This document shows positions 33,201-45,044 of a DNA stretch of 64,000 bases, piece by piece (position 1 is the first letter of the stretch; every line of letters begins with the position of its first letter). Position numbers and translations under genes: made by a program. The stretch lies in the NCBI GenBank assembly GCA_963965975.1, contig OZ014418.1, forward strand, positions 818,501-882,500, read 5' to 3'. Source of the stretch: Xestospongia bergquistia (Eukaryota > Porifera > Demospongiae > Haplosclerida > Petrosiidae). The notes beneath the pieces were generated by a model. The model saw only the letters and a program-made list of their open reading frames with translations, had not been told where the DNA came from and did not search any database.

Positions 33201-33256
33201 AATGAATTATGCATATAATAGGCGTGGCTGATAACATGGTGTTGCACTGAGTAGAT

Positions 33257-33730
33257 ATGGCTACTAGTAACAGATCTCGTCTTGTCGATGTACTTACAGA
33301 GGATCTTGTCCTTGAGAGATGGCAAATAGAGCCACGTTCTGGAGCCAGTTTGTCTGAGTCCAACTTAGAGGACAAGTACTTTGAAGTGGATTGTTTGGTA
33401 AGTTATAACGGGGAGGAATAGTAAAAAGACTGAATGGATGGATAGCAAATTAAATGGACAGACATATTTAAAATGGATATATAAATAGGAAGATATTATA
33501 TCCACTACTTTACAGGTTCATGACAACTGGTTAAATGCTGCAGTATCATCTGATATTCCCTTACCTAGTCATCCACCCACCTTCTCTCCTGAGATGGTTC
33601 ATTGGATGTTGCAGCCATCATGTGCTACAGAGCCTGAACCTCCTTGGCATAGAATTCATATATCATGTTTTATGAAGCCAAATGTAAACGACTATAGTCC
33701 TTTGTGTGTGCAAAGGTACTCTCTCTCTCA

Positions 33731-33792
<62 letters not shown>

Positions 33793-36404
33793 ACATATCC
33801 ATTCCATATCTACCAATTTCTTTTTTTTCTCAGGTTTCTGGTTCCTAGAAATGATTTTTCTATCGATAGTTTGCACACCTTTCTTACAACTGTAGCTCAA
33901 GAGACTACATTGACCTCGTGGAGGAAGTTAGCAGAACAAATAGATGCAGAGAAAAATGACTTTGAGAATATAAGATGTTCCCCTCCTCTTCTAACCTCAG
34001 TAAGTATTGGATGAATGGATGGACAGAAAATATAGATGGATTTAAGTCATTTTGAATTGTATCTTCCTCTTTTTAATAGACATTTATGAATCAGTTAGTT
34101 TTTGAAGTCTATGGTAAAGAAATGAGACCAGTTATACCTAACGAGTCCAATCGTTCAACACCTCCTCAAAAGTCAAGACACAGTCCCTCGTCACAAGATT
34201 CCATGACAACATCCAATCACGTGGGCTGTGGTAAGGAGAGTTTATCTCCATTGATAGCAGCTATGGAGTCAGAGACAGCTTTCTATTTTGTTTATAGTTA
34301 TCATCGTTTTACTCTATTTGACTGCATTATACACAGTCCTGCTATATTGGACAACTCAACTGGTCGACCTCTTTTTATTATTTACCAATTACTAAAAATG
34401 GTCTCCTATTGTCACAGCAAAGGTATTACCCTCGGAGATATTAACCTCAAGAACATTTATATTGATGGTCGATTGTGGATTCAGTACTATTTACCCTCGT
34501 CAGCTTTGTGTACATCTGATAACAGGACTATTGATGCCGACTCTGAAAGGTCCTCTACAGCCACACCCACTCCATCTGATCCTATAGCTACAAGTAGCCA
34601 GGAAGAAATGAGGCACCACCCACTTTCTGATTATATACCACCTAGTCTTACCCTTAGTGATGCCGTGATGAAATGGAGGTTAGGAGAACTCAGTAATTTT
34701 GATTACATAATGTTACTTAACTATTATGTTGGTCGGAGAATTGGAGATCCCAATAATCATCCTATTTTCCCTTGGATTACTGATTTTACTCAAAAGAATG
34801 GACAGCTGCGTGATCTCTCCAGTTCTAAACACAGATTAGCAAAAGGAGATTATCAACTTGACTTCACTTATCGATCAGCACTCCAAGATGTGCGTCGATC
34901 TTCCTTCTTGCTGGGCGGAGTCATCCCTCATCACATTGGAGACATAGCCTCTGATGTCACTTATTACGTGTATACTGCTCGTCAAACTCCCAAAGAGGTC
35001 CTCTGCTCTCGTGTGAGACCACGCTGGGTACCTGAAGAATATCCTGCAACAATTATAAAGATGTATGAGTGGACCCCTGACGAAAGTATTCCTGAGTTTT
35101 ACACTTGTCCTGAAATCTTTTATTCGATACATTCTGATCTTCCTGATTTGGGTGTACCAGATTGGTGCAGCTCCCCTGAAGAATTTATCTCTCTTCATCG
35201 GAATCTTCTTGAAAGTGATACCATCTCATCCGAACTTCATCACTGGTTTGATCTAATGTTTGGGTACAAATTAGCCGGAGACGCAGCTGTAAAAGCTAAG
35301 AATGTCTATCTCTCGTTAGTAGATGGTCACACATCTCCTACAAGTAGTGGTATTGTTCAACTGTTTCGTTCTTCGCATCCAAAACGGGTCCAGAATTGTT
35401 CAGCCCCCTTGGTCATTTTTCAATGGCAGCACTACTTGAATATGAGTTCTCTGATGAGTCTCACAGCATTCAATATTTCTCAAACCCTCACTCGACGGAA
35501 ACCATCACAGCCAGCTTTAACACTGCAAGAAGAGGAGACAAAAGAAAAGACATTAGCTAGTATATTGGACCAAGGCTACATGAGGTCTGGTGCATACATT
35601 CGGACTCCAGACAAGAGAACTCAACTAGATGACGGCTCATTTGAACACGTGGGTTACCCCAATGATACAGATGACCCATCCTTCACAATGACCATGGGAG
35701 TATCAGCTTCTTACGCTGATGACAATTATGATTTGAGCATGTTGACCCCATCATCCAGGAGACCATCCACTAAACAACAAGATATAGCTGTTCTCTCGGA
35801 GGGTACTGGAGGAGGAAAGCGGGGTATCTTGAGAGGAATTCTTCGTCCACGTCCAACTGTTACTACAGAAGCTGTTGACACATTTGAATGGCAAGGAACT
35901 AATATTACTATTCCAAATGACACATCTCCTTTACAACCTCTAATTCAAGTTGAGGAGGCCGCACACTTTCTGGCCAAGTCTTGTCGTGATTTTGGTGACC
36001 TTTGCACTCAACAATGGATGTCAGATGACTTACTGATGTTACAGGTTAATAATATGTTACAACATATGCATCCATACACACTCTATCTGTCCATTTATAT
36101 TTTTTTCATTTTTCCCCTTTCCATCAATCCATTAGCATAAGAAACAAGATAGATCTATTCACAGTAGGTTAGTAAAGTTACTGAAAGAAGAAGACAAAGG
36201 ACTTTATCATTCTTTTGAAGAGCGGGTTATACTGGATTTAGCAGCTGTCACTTGTGTTGCTTTGGAAATAACATGTAATAAATATCTCCGAGGAGCTCTG
36301 CCTTTGAAGACAACACTCAGTGAAAGATTTAAAATATTGAATAAGCTAATTTCAAATGGACAACTTCATGTGCCATTGTTAGTAAATGAATGAATGTATG
36401 GATT

Positions 36405-36481
<77 letters not shown>

Positions 36482-37987
36482 CTTACAGTCACTTGTGTTG
36501 TTTAACAGATCAAATTTTCAGAGAGGGCGAAGCAATTATTCCATCAATCATTCCTTCTTTCTCAGCTGCAGCTCTGATCCAACAATTCATCCCCCTAGTA
36601 TCATTTCCAAAATACTTTGAACTCCTTTACCAGACCCTATCAGACTATGAAAATAAATCCAAAGGAGCAGGGCTAGCCACACCTCCAATTCGACCCAAAT
36701 TAGTTAGTACATTCACCAGAGAAGGCAGCAATAATAATGACAAGAACCCATCAGAGGTCATCTCCTTCATTGCAAGTCATCTTTCTACCATTTTGCCACA
36801 ACTAGATCGTGATGGTCTACAGCTGTTTATGCTCTATGTCTTTCCTCTCTTTGAGCATCCATCTAGCTGTTTTGAAGCCTTATTTTCCCTCTTTGATCCT
36901 TTATCACAGTACTTGGGACGAAAATGGATTCAACAAACTATGATACCATCATTTCTTTATGCTTTCGATACATTTGAAAACCCTTCTAATCGCTGCCGTA
37001 TTCTTAGTCGAAGTACAGCTGATATGTTAATATCTCAATTTGGTCTGGCTATATTTTTAAATCGGTTTCTAAGTTGTATCATTGATGCTACAATAGAACC
37101 ATTAGCACAGAAAATGAGTAGTAAGAAACAAAAAAAATCTGATTTTTTGAGCAGTACAAAAGAAGGAGAAGCATCAAAGATAGCATCTGTCAAAAATATT
37201 TCTTTAAGCCAAATAGCAAATACTCTTTCTCCAACACGTTCTTCTTCCAAGCTCTCGCTCAGTTTTAGTTGGGAAAACCACACCTATGAATCAGATAGCG
37301 AGGGAGAGGACAGTGATGCTGAAGCTGATTTGAGTTTTCCTGAGGCATCTATCTTAGCCTCTAAACTACCATTTTCTTCAGTGTTTGGTTTACTAGCAGA
37401 TATGGAACACAGTACTAATATCAATGAACAAGGACTGTCATCAGAGTCTGCAGAAACCAAACTCACAGCTAAAGAACCGTCACCAAAACCTGATCCTCCG
37501 CTCCATGAAATGGGCGGGAACACCACACCCACTCAACCATTTGATTCATCAATCATTGAATCAATGCACACAAAGGAGGAATCTCCTATTACACCCTCAT
37601 TGACTGTTGACAATATTCCTTCTCCAGATCGTTCAAATACATTTCAATTATCAACAGACGAATGTATTAACTTATCACTAGATGACCCTCTTTTACCTCC
37701 TTCTACGGACACCACTAAAGAACCATTAAGTACTCTCCCAATATTGTCCAGTGTTGAATCACTAGAGGAAAAGGAAGGTGAAGATGTTATGCTAGGTGAA
37801 GGAGAAGGGGAAGGTGACATTGAGACACCTGTTGATCCGAAATTCTTGACTATAAGTGCTCATATTTCTGAAGTGTCATCTGATTGCCTTATATGGTTGA
37901 TATGGAGACTGGGACCTGTTCTAGCTACAAAACATATTGCTCATCCACTACTAGACAATATGTACAAGTATGTCAAATTACTATAGC

Positions 37988-38022
<35 letters not shown>

Positions 38023-41000
38023 CATAGCAACAATTGTCTTGGTAATGATCACCATAACAATGTTACCATAATAATAATATACATGCATATATTACCATGG
38101 CAACAATTACTATAGGAACGACCTATGACTTTAGGCAAATTATAGTTTTAAGAGTGAAACACATTGCTTTGTAACATTACATTTTGAATTTTGTTGTAAA
38201 CATTGTCAAACCTATTTGATATTTAATTAATCACCATTGTTTAATTACCATTGTTTAATTGACATGTATTATTGACATGTTACATTTAAAATTAACTTTC
38301 CACCAAAAAGTAAAGAATGTACGTACTTTTTGGAAGGAAACCATTTATTGCTGTAACTATTTTGAAGTTTTAAACAATGCCAAAACCAACTAGATACTAC
38401 ATATCAACAATTACCATAGTAACAGTTACCATAGCAACATTACTATAGTAACTATACATATGTGTTCTTTTTATAGGTGTTTCTCTGGTGTATGTAAAGC
38501 TAATGAAAATAACAACACTCGTTATGTTCTCAGTGTTTTGTCTGCCATGATAGAATACTATGGTGATAAGATTGTCTCTTATCTATATATACCTTTCATT
38601 AAAAAACAGGTTTGTAGTTTATACTACAATACTTTATTTCAATGAATTCTTGTCTTTGCTCTATTTATTAGTTATATTCTTTTATCTATCTCATCTAGGT
38701 GGCTTTTCTTAATAAGAGAACATCCATTAGTGTCAAAGTTGAAGCTAATATAGCAGCTTCAGTGGCCATTTTGGAAATGTCAGTTAACAAAACCAACAAT
38801 GCTGAATTACTTTTGAAAATCATGGATGATATTTCTAGATCGTATTTTAAACCTCTCTTTAAAGTCCTTTCCTCAAAAATAATTGTTTTTCCTAATGGAA
38901 CAGAAGCACGGGCAACTATCTGTCACTCAACAGTTCAACTTTTAAAAGAAATCTGTCGTAAATTAGGACGGATTAGATCTTCAGAAGTACTGATGGATGC
39001 TCTACAGTCTTTCTTTAATTGTTTTAGTACTGCCCATGGAAAGGAGAAACCTGTTAGTGGTCTCCTTACTCCAGTGGAAGGCTTTTATGGAAGTGAAAAT
39101 GGTAGATTTACTGACAATATTCCATCAGTAAAAACTCCTGGTGATGAAAACCCAATGGCCGTTGAACAAGTTATGAGAACATTCTTGCCTGAAATGGTTC
39201 ACAATGCATACGTTGACTTCTGTAAATTGATTGGACAGATCTCCTTAACAAATAACTTACACAACATTGATGTTATTGAAGATTTACATGCCTCTTACAG
39301 CCAAGAGACAGAAGGAAATACTGTAGGACAAATGACATCATTGTTGGGACTAACTGAGGAGGAAGAGTCCTCTGATAGTAGCAGTCCTAACAGTAGTGAT
39401 TCAAGCACAGACTTAAATTTGGCGTATGAACTTGGACCGACTATGGCTCTCCAAGGTAGGAGTGGTCTTGGTCCAGATTCCACTTCATTTGGAGAATCGT
39501 CATGGTTTGTTGACACAGAGGAAACAGATTTAGGAGGAGGGGGAGGACAAGAGGAGAAATCTTCGACAACTCAGGCTGTATCGAGTGGTTCAAGCTTTGT
39601 ATCAGTTCTACGTAATACTCTGACTGTATCCACAGCCCCATTGCAATTTAAGACTCAGACTGATACTGGGGGTGTGGTTGGTGCTATTGGGTCAGTAGAG
39701 AATACAGATAGTGCACTCAATCGTGGATCAGCTTTATTTGATGCTAAATTTGGTGCTCCAACATCTGATGGGATTAATACTATATCATCTGAAACATTGT
39801 ATGTTACATAGATGGATGAATGGACAGACAGATAGATGACAAATGGATGAATGGACAGACAGATGGATAAATAGATAGATAACAGATGGATGAATGGACA
39901 GACAGATAGATGACAAATGGATGAATGGACAGACAGATAGATGACAAATGGATGAATGGACAGACAGATAAATAGATAGATGAATTTCATCGTTTTTCTG
40001 TAGCATCGGATTGGATTGTACACTTAAAGGAAGTTGGGCGGAGTTTTGGCGGCGTTATGTTGATCATGGTAAATGTAGACCCTATAATATTTATTATAAT
40101 GTACTTGTTTAGGTCCTCAAATGTATGAAGTATACACTAAGTTAGATGGAGTAAAGTTACAATCGTATGTTGGTAAGTAATGTCATTATTGACATCTTAG
40201 TAATTATAGTATTATAAAAATATGGTTAATATACTGCAATGTAATTTGATGTAATGTGATATAATGTGATGTAGTGTAGTGTAATAAATTTAATGTGATG
40301 TACTGTAATGTAATGTAATGTGATATAATGTGATGTAGTGTACTGTAGTGTAATATAATGTAATGTGATGTACTGTAATGTAATGTAATGTGATATAATG
40401 TGATGTAGTGTACTGTAGTGTAATATAATGTAATGTGATGTACTGTAATGTAATGTAATGTGATATAATGTGATGTAGTGTACTGTAGTGTAATATAATG
40501 TAATGTGATGTACTGTAATGTAATGTAATGGATTGTATATTATGTAATTTGATGTAATGTAGTGTAATTATACTCCTTTTACAATATTTGGTTCAGGTAC
40601 ACATATATTCATTAACATACTGTTACAACTACTGCCTACTCTATTGATGTTACAGGTCACAAGTCTGCCATTAAATGTCTTCATGTTCAAGACAGTGAAC
40701 ATATTTTTCTAAGTGGTAGTAAGGACAAGACAGTAAAGATATGGTCATCACATAACCAAGGAGATGGGACTGCCATGTGTCAGTGTAAACAGACATTTGC
40801 AGCTCATCAGAGAACAGTCTTGAATATTGGAATGATCAATAAGTCACAGGCTGTCTCTTGTGATGGGAGTGTCCATGTATGTTAACTGTCTGCATAATAT
40901 AACTTCTCCTTTATCTCTCTCTCTCTCTCTCCTCCCACTAGGTATGGGATCTTCAAACTAGTTACTCTCTTCATCATTTTTCATCTCCAACAACACCATT

Positions 41001-44000
41001 TCTAGCTATGGAAATATTAAAACACTCACCTTCAACTCTTGTTGTAGCAACTGCTGACTTTCAATTGAGGTACATTTCTAATTATAATCCATTAATAAAG
41101 GAGAGCAACCATTATCACTCAATTAGATTCATTGATGTCCGAACACAAGGTTTTCAACACGTTTGGAAGACGCATTTTCAAACTGGTAAAGTTTTACACG
41201 ACCACAGATTAATATTCTTGTCTAATAATTTCAGGTAGCATCCGTTTCTTAGCACCGTCTTTCAATTGGATAGCAGTTGGTAATATTAATGGTACACTTA
41301 ATATGTTAGATATACGTACTGGTGAAATATTACATCATTGGAAACCTGCTGATAAATGGCCTCTACCAGTAAGTGAATGAGTCTATTGTTAGCTTATAAT
41401 GTATTATTCATTCATCTATTCATCTATTGATTCATTGATCTATCAATCAATCTGTTTATCCATTGATCTATTGATCCATCTATCCATTCATCCATCTATT
41501 TATCCATTCATCTATTGATCCATCTATCCATTCATCCATCTATTTATCCCGTCCTCCACATCTGTTAATTAAGATTTATTAGCAAACTATTTGGAATGAC
41601 ACACCCTCTAATTATATTAATTATAGTCTATAATTATATGGAACATGCCTTTATTCCTTATCTGAGAGTCTTTATTGTTTAAAGGTCTCTACATGGGGGG
41701 ATAGTCTAACTCAAGTCAAAGTCACTGAGAGAGGAAACCTTCTAACTAGTGCTGGACCAGGTCTGATATCGCTATGGAAACCAAACAGCCGTCCACTTAA
41801 CCACTTTAGAGGTGAGTACAAGATGATAATACGCATAGAAAAGTTTATTAATAAATACAATAATTCATAAACTTTCTATTATGTGTACATGTATATTGTG
41901 TACTAAATATATACTAAGAGAGAGAGAGAGAGTATAATTTTAACTAATGATGCCCTTCAGAAACTTCAGACTTTACTTTCATTGACGTTTCCGTAATTTT
42001 TTTAAAGTCCATTGACTATATTTGGTTTTTGAAGAATTATTGTTAACTAGTTGATTAATAGAATGATCTGAAGTTGATGGACGTATTGTCCAATGGCCGT
42101 TTGATTTGGGACAGTCTCCTTTTTCATTTTTCATATCTCCTGGTCGATGAACAAGCACTCCTTTAGATACAACTGATGATCCATTTATGTGCCTATTTAC
42201 AGGGGGTGTGCTTTCTCTGGGAAGACTAGATGAGTATGGCTGACGCAACAAAGTAGTCTGCGAGGAGATGTCTTCTAAGAGATTACCAATAACACCTAAA
42301 ATGTGATTTAAAACAATTCATACTTCATAGTAAAGAGGACATGAAAAATCTGGCTTATAACTTGAGTACAAGTACTATGTATAGCATACAAGTACATGGT
42401 TGTACTTGTATGCTATACTTGTACATAATATGCTTATTAAATTTACATTTATGGCTATGATGACACATGACTCAACATTAGTCTCAATTTAGAATTCCCC
42501 TCACTGTTTGAATTCAATAAATAGTTTTAATTGTGTCATGTCTAACATTGTGATGATAGGTAAGATCAAATTACATCTTATGGAATTTCACATGACAATG
42601 GTAATTATTTTATGATAACTATAAATGGGAAAGATTGAATTTTGGGACAGCTGCTAAGAACAATAACAATTTCAAAACAAGCCTCGCCATTCTATAAGAT
42701 AAATTATATGTATATCACAACCAAGGTTCATTGGTCACTGATGTTAGGTATTCAAAACTAAATTACTATGCTAGTACTCATTCTAGCAAACATTTTAACT
42801 GGTCATCATTACCTTCACGGTTGTCGATTGGACTAAAAGCATCCCTCTCTTCTTTCTCATGGACATTAGCAGTTGAACAAAACTCAGGATCCATAACAGG
42901 GATTTCTCTCATTGGCGACATCTTAGTGATTGGTTGACTGCAACTGCGGTAGATTGGTCTTAGTGGTTGCTGTGGTGATAACAAATTGTTGGTGTCAGGA
43001 AGGGATGCTCGACTGGTGGTATTATGGATCTCAACATCTTGTAACGAGTTACTTCTGCTGTGACGAGGTGATGAAAGAGGAGATTGTTCATTAAAAACTC
43101 TGAGATGATATTCAGGTTCATCTGTGCCTGGAACAGGATGGGTTGGTACACGTGTTGTCAAATTCTCTGTTAGTTGTAGATTGGCGGCTGCTATATTTAA
43201 GTGACTAGTGACTTGTCTTGTTAGGAAATAAGCAGATGTAAGAGATTTGTGTAAGTCAGGAGAAACTAAACATAAACCAGCTAAGTTCTGTTTAAGTAGA
43301 CCGATTTGTTTTTCTAGCATCTCAGCCGCGAGTAACGTCATGGTGATACCCATGTGAGTATCTTTGCTATTGTTAAACAGAAATGTTGGTCGTCCTGTAG
43401 GAATACCCTCTTTTTGCAAAGACTCTGATCGAGGTCCGTCTTTTTCATCTATATCAAAAGGAGTTGCTTCACGTGATTGATTCAAGTATTCCATGCTATT
43501 CTGACAACTATTGGATTGGGTATGAGGATAGACAGTTTCTTGACATGGTATTACATTATTACAGTAACCATCACTGGGTGATCGCCTAATCCGGCGAGGA
43601 TTGTTATAACTTCTTCGGCCATATTCTGTTCGTGTAAACTGTTCAGTGGCTTGAATTGAAGTGATCATATGATCTGTGATAGCTTTGTGCTGGCCTAAAA
43701 TAGAATAGAGAACGAACAAATAGGTCTATTATAAACGGGGCTATTGTTCTTACTTTGAAAAGTGCGTATTGTTTCACTCAAATCTGCTCTTCCTATTTCT
43801 TCCAGAGATTGTGCCAATTCGGAAAGATGAGTTGGAGAAAAAACTTGCATTCCTTCCATTCTACTGAGAACACGTAGAGCAAGGCCCGGCTCGTGTAGTG
43901 GTCCAACTTCACTATACCACATCGGTAGATCATATTGGTAGACTAACGAAAGAACTTCAGTTTTGCGTAGTTTTTCAGCAATAGAGTTCACGAGTCGTTT

Positions 44001-44606
44001 ATAACCTCGATAGAGAACAGCATAGTTTTGATCCTGAGAATTTGGTAGAGCTGGCCAGAAAGACTCGTCGCTCTCCGGAGAGAGAGAAAACATGATTATG
44101 CAAAAATACGAAACTCGTCGACTTCTCTAAATAACGCAGCATGCTTTATTTTTATAATCAGGTTCACTTCCTGTTCTTATAACTATTGTTCTATTTTTAG
44201 AATCCAGGAAGTTAACTGTTAATTTTAATATAATTTCCTATTGTATTTCAGGTCAAACATCCAGTACTCCTTGCCTTGAAAGTTTTGGAGAAGAACTGGT
44301 CACTATTTCAAACAATGGACAAGTTGTCGTGCATGGATCATATGAATTTGTGGTATGCTAAAATAAAGTGTGACATAAAACCAAATGATTTCAGAAATAG
44401 GACTTATTATTTTAATGTTATGTGGCCATTTAGTTAGTTTTAATACTTTCTTCTCATTTGTTTAGCGTGACCGTGATAATATAGTTTCAATGACGAAAAT
44501 AAAGAGTAAGGAGATACGAGGCAATCTCACATGTTCAGCTGCATTACAACAGAACCAGCTGCTATTATTAGGTAGTGAGACAGGACAATTAGTACTAATG
44601 GCATAA
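33257..44606 (+). CDS. WDR81: WDR81 (BEACH and WD40 protein)
   Basis: Sixteen exons join in phase to 2172 residues (33257-33397, 33516-33715, 33834-33999, 34080-36044, 36136-36377, 36489-37967, 38477-38609, 38699-39798, 40004-40068, 40113-40172, 40656-40876, 40942-41185, 41235-41368, 41685-41811, 44252-44352, 44466-44606). Near residue 270 is a pseudokinase-like patch (KGITLGDINLKNIYI). The BEACH domain follows, with MKWRLGELSNFDYIMLLNYY, NHPIFPWI, HHIGDIASDVTYYVYTARQT, and FGYKLAGDAAVKAKNVYLSL. The last seven or eight exons encode WD40 repeats (HKSAIKCLHVQDSE, SGSKDKTVKIW). With WDR91, WDR81 limits endosomal PI3P and acts in endosome maturation. Intron 14 (2.4 kb) holds a gene on the other strand. 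Confidence 0.95.
33720..33788. repeat. CT microsatellite in WDR81 intron 2
   Basis: About 30 CT units immediately after a donor, filling much of a 118-nt intron and lying 45 bp before its acceptor. Confidence 0.9.
36409..36488. repeat. CT microsatellite forming the polypyrimidine tract of a WDR81 acceptor
   Basis: Around 35 CT units run directly into CCTTACAG at 36481-36488, just before exon 36489-37967. Two ORFs that read through it in different frames are partly artefacts of the repeat. Confidence 0.9.
37983..38452. repeat. Dispersed CCATAGCAAC / X-box-like repeats in WDR81 intron 6
   Basis: The intron has many variants of a 14-bp dyad: TTACCATAGTAAC, GTTACCATAGCAAC and TTACTATAGTAAC in a row at 38410-38452, plus others near 37983, 38023, 38062 and 38093. 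Each is close to the RFX consensus. An AT run lies at 37991-38018. Confidence 0.5.
39810..39985. repeat. GACAGATAGATGACAAATGGATGAATG minisatellite
   Basis: Four to five copies of a 30- to 45-bp unit in a WDR81 intron. Open frames on the opposite strand (Cys/His/Ser/Ile-rich) are by-products of the repeat. Confidence 0.85.
40240..40565. repeat. 70-bp higher-order repeat of TAATG/TGATG pentamers
   Basis: At least three copies with a period of exactly 70 bp (compare 40291, 40361 and 40431) and nearly no divergence, themselves built from 5-bp units. Located in the intron before the first WD40 exon (40656). Confidence 0.9.
41979..44093 (-). CDS. Death effector domain (DED)-containing protein nested in WDR81
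   Basis: Three exons (43754-44093, 42813-43694, 41979-42295) join in phase to 512 residues. The first exon encodes a DED-like fold, residues about 25-112: YRGYKRLVNSIAEKLRKTEV, then LALRVLSRMEGMQVFSP, HLSELAQSLEEIGRADLSE. That is the pattern of caspase-8/FADD-type DEDs. The remainder is not recognised: a Ser/Pro-rich region with one predicted helical block around EMLEKQIGLLKQNLAGLCL and SLTSAYFLTRQVTSHLNIAAANLQL, and a basic C terminus. It lies entirely within WDR81 intron 14 on the opposite strand, about 160 bp from either flanking exon. DED adaptors act in caspase activation or NF-kB signalling; function here is inferred from the fold. Confidence 0.75.
42367..42424. repeat. Hairpin-forming inverted repeat
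   Basis: TATAGCATACAAGTAC (42380-42395), 6-nt loop, then its exact complement (42402-42417). It is flanked by a second pair GTACAAG/CTTGTAC with a 6-nt bulge on one side. It lies in the second intron of the nested DED gene and could be a hairpin RNA precursor or a tiny MITE. Confidence 0.8.
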
Positions 44607-45044
44607 CTTACTTTATAACAGGTATACACTGTAATGATGTGTGTATAATGTTCATGTACAAATGAATAATATAAAAATGTATTTTCTTCAGTCTAATTTA
44701 ATTTTTTGTGTAAAATTGGTAATTTTAAAATAATGTTGGTTACGTATCTAATAGTGTACATGTACATATTATAGTGATGACCATCAAATACAGACACATC
44801 ATTTACTATTATAATCTTTAAAATGAAATAACAATTGACTCACACTTTCTCTTTAAAAAATGAAGTAACAATATCACAGACTGATAAACACCAAATATAG
44901 GGTTCACATCACCTAGGACATGTTTACAAGTTACAATATATTAAAATAGAGTCATTAAATTAATAACTTTCACTTAATTAACTAGTCATAATGGATAATG
45001 TCAATAATAATAATAGAGGCATTGCTTTGAAGAATGGACGCACT
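44607..45044. other. Convergent intergenic region, WDR81 / SNAP-25
   Basis: AT-rich 3' flanks; nothing else supported. Confidence 0.5.

Noticed and set aside
33594..34014. Several Ser/Leu or Glu/Arg repeat ORFs across the CT microsatellite
   Set aside because: Dinucleotide repeats read open in several frames; only the flanking WDR81 exons are real.
39655..40023. Minus-strand Cys/His-rich repeat ORFs
   Set aside because: Products of the GACAGATAGATG minisatellite and antisense to a WDR81 exon.
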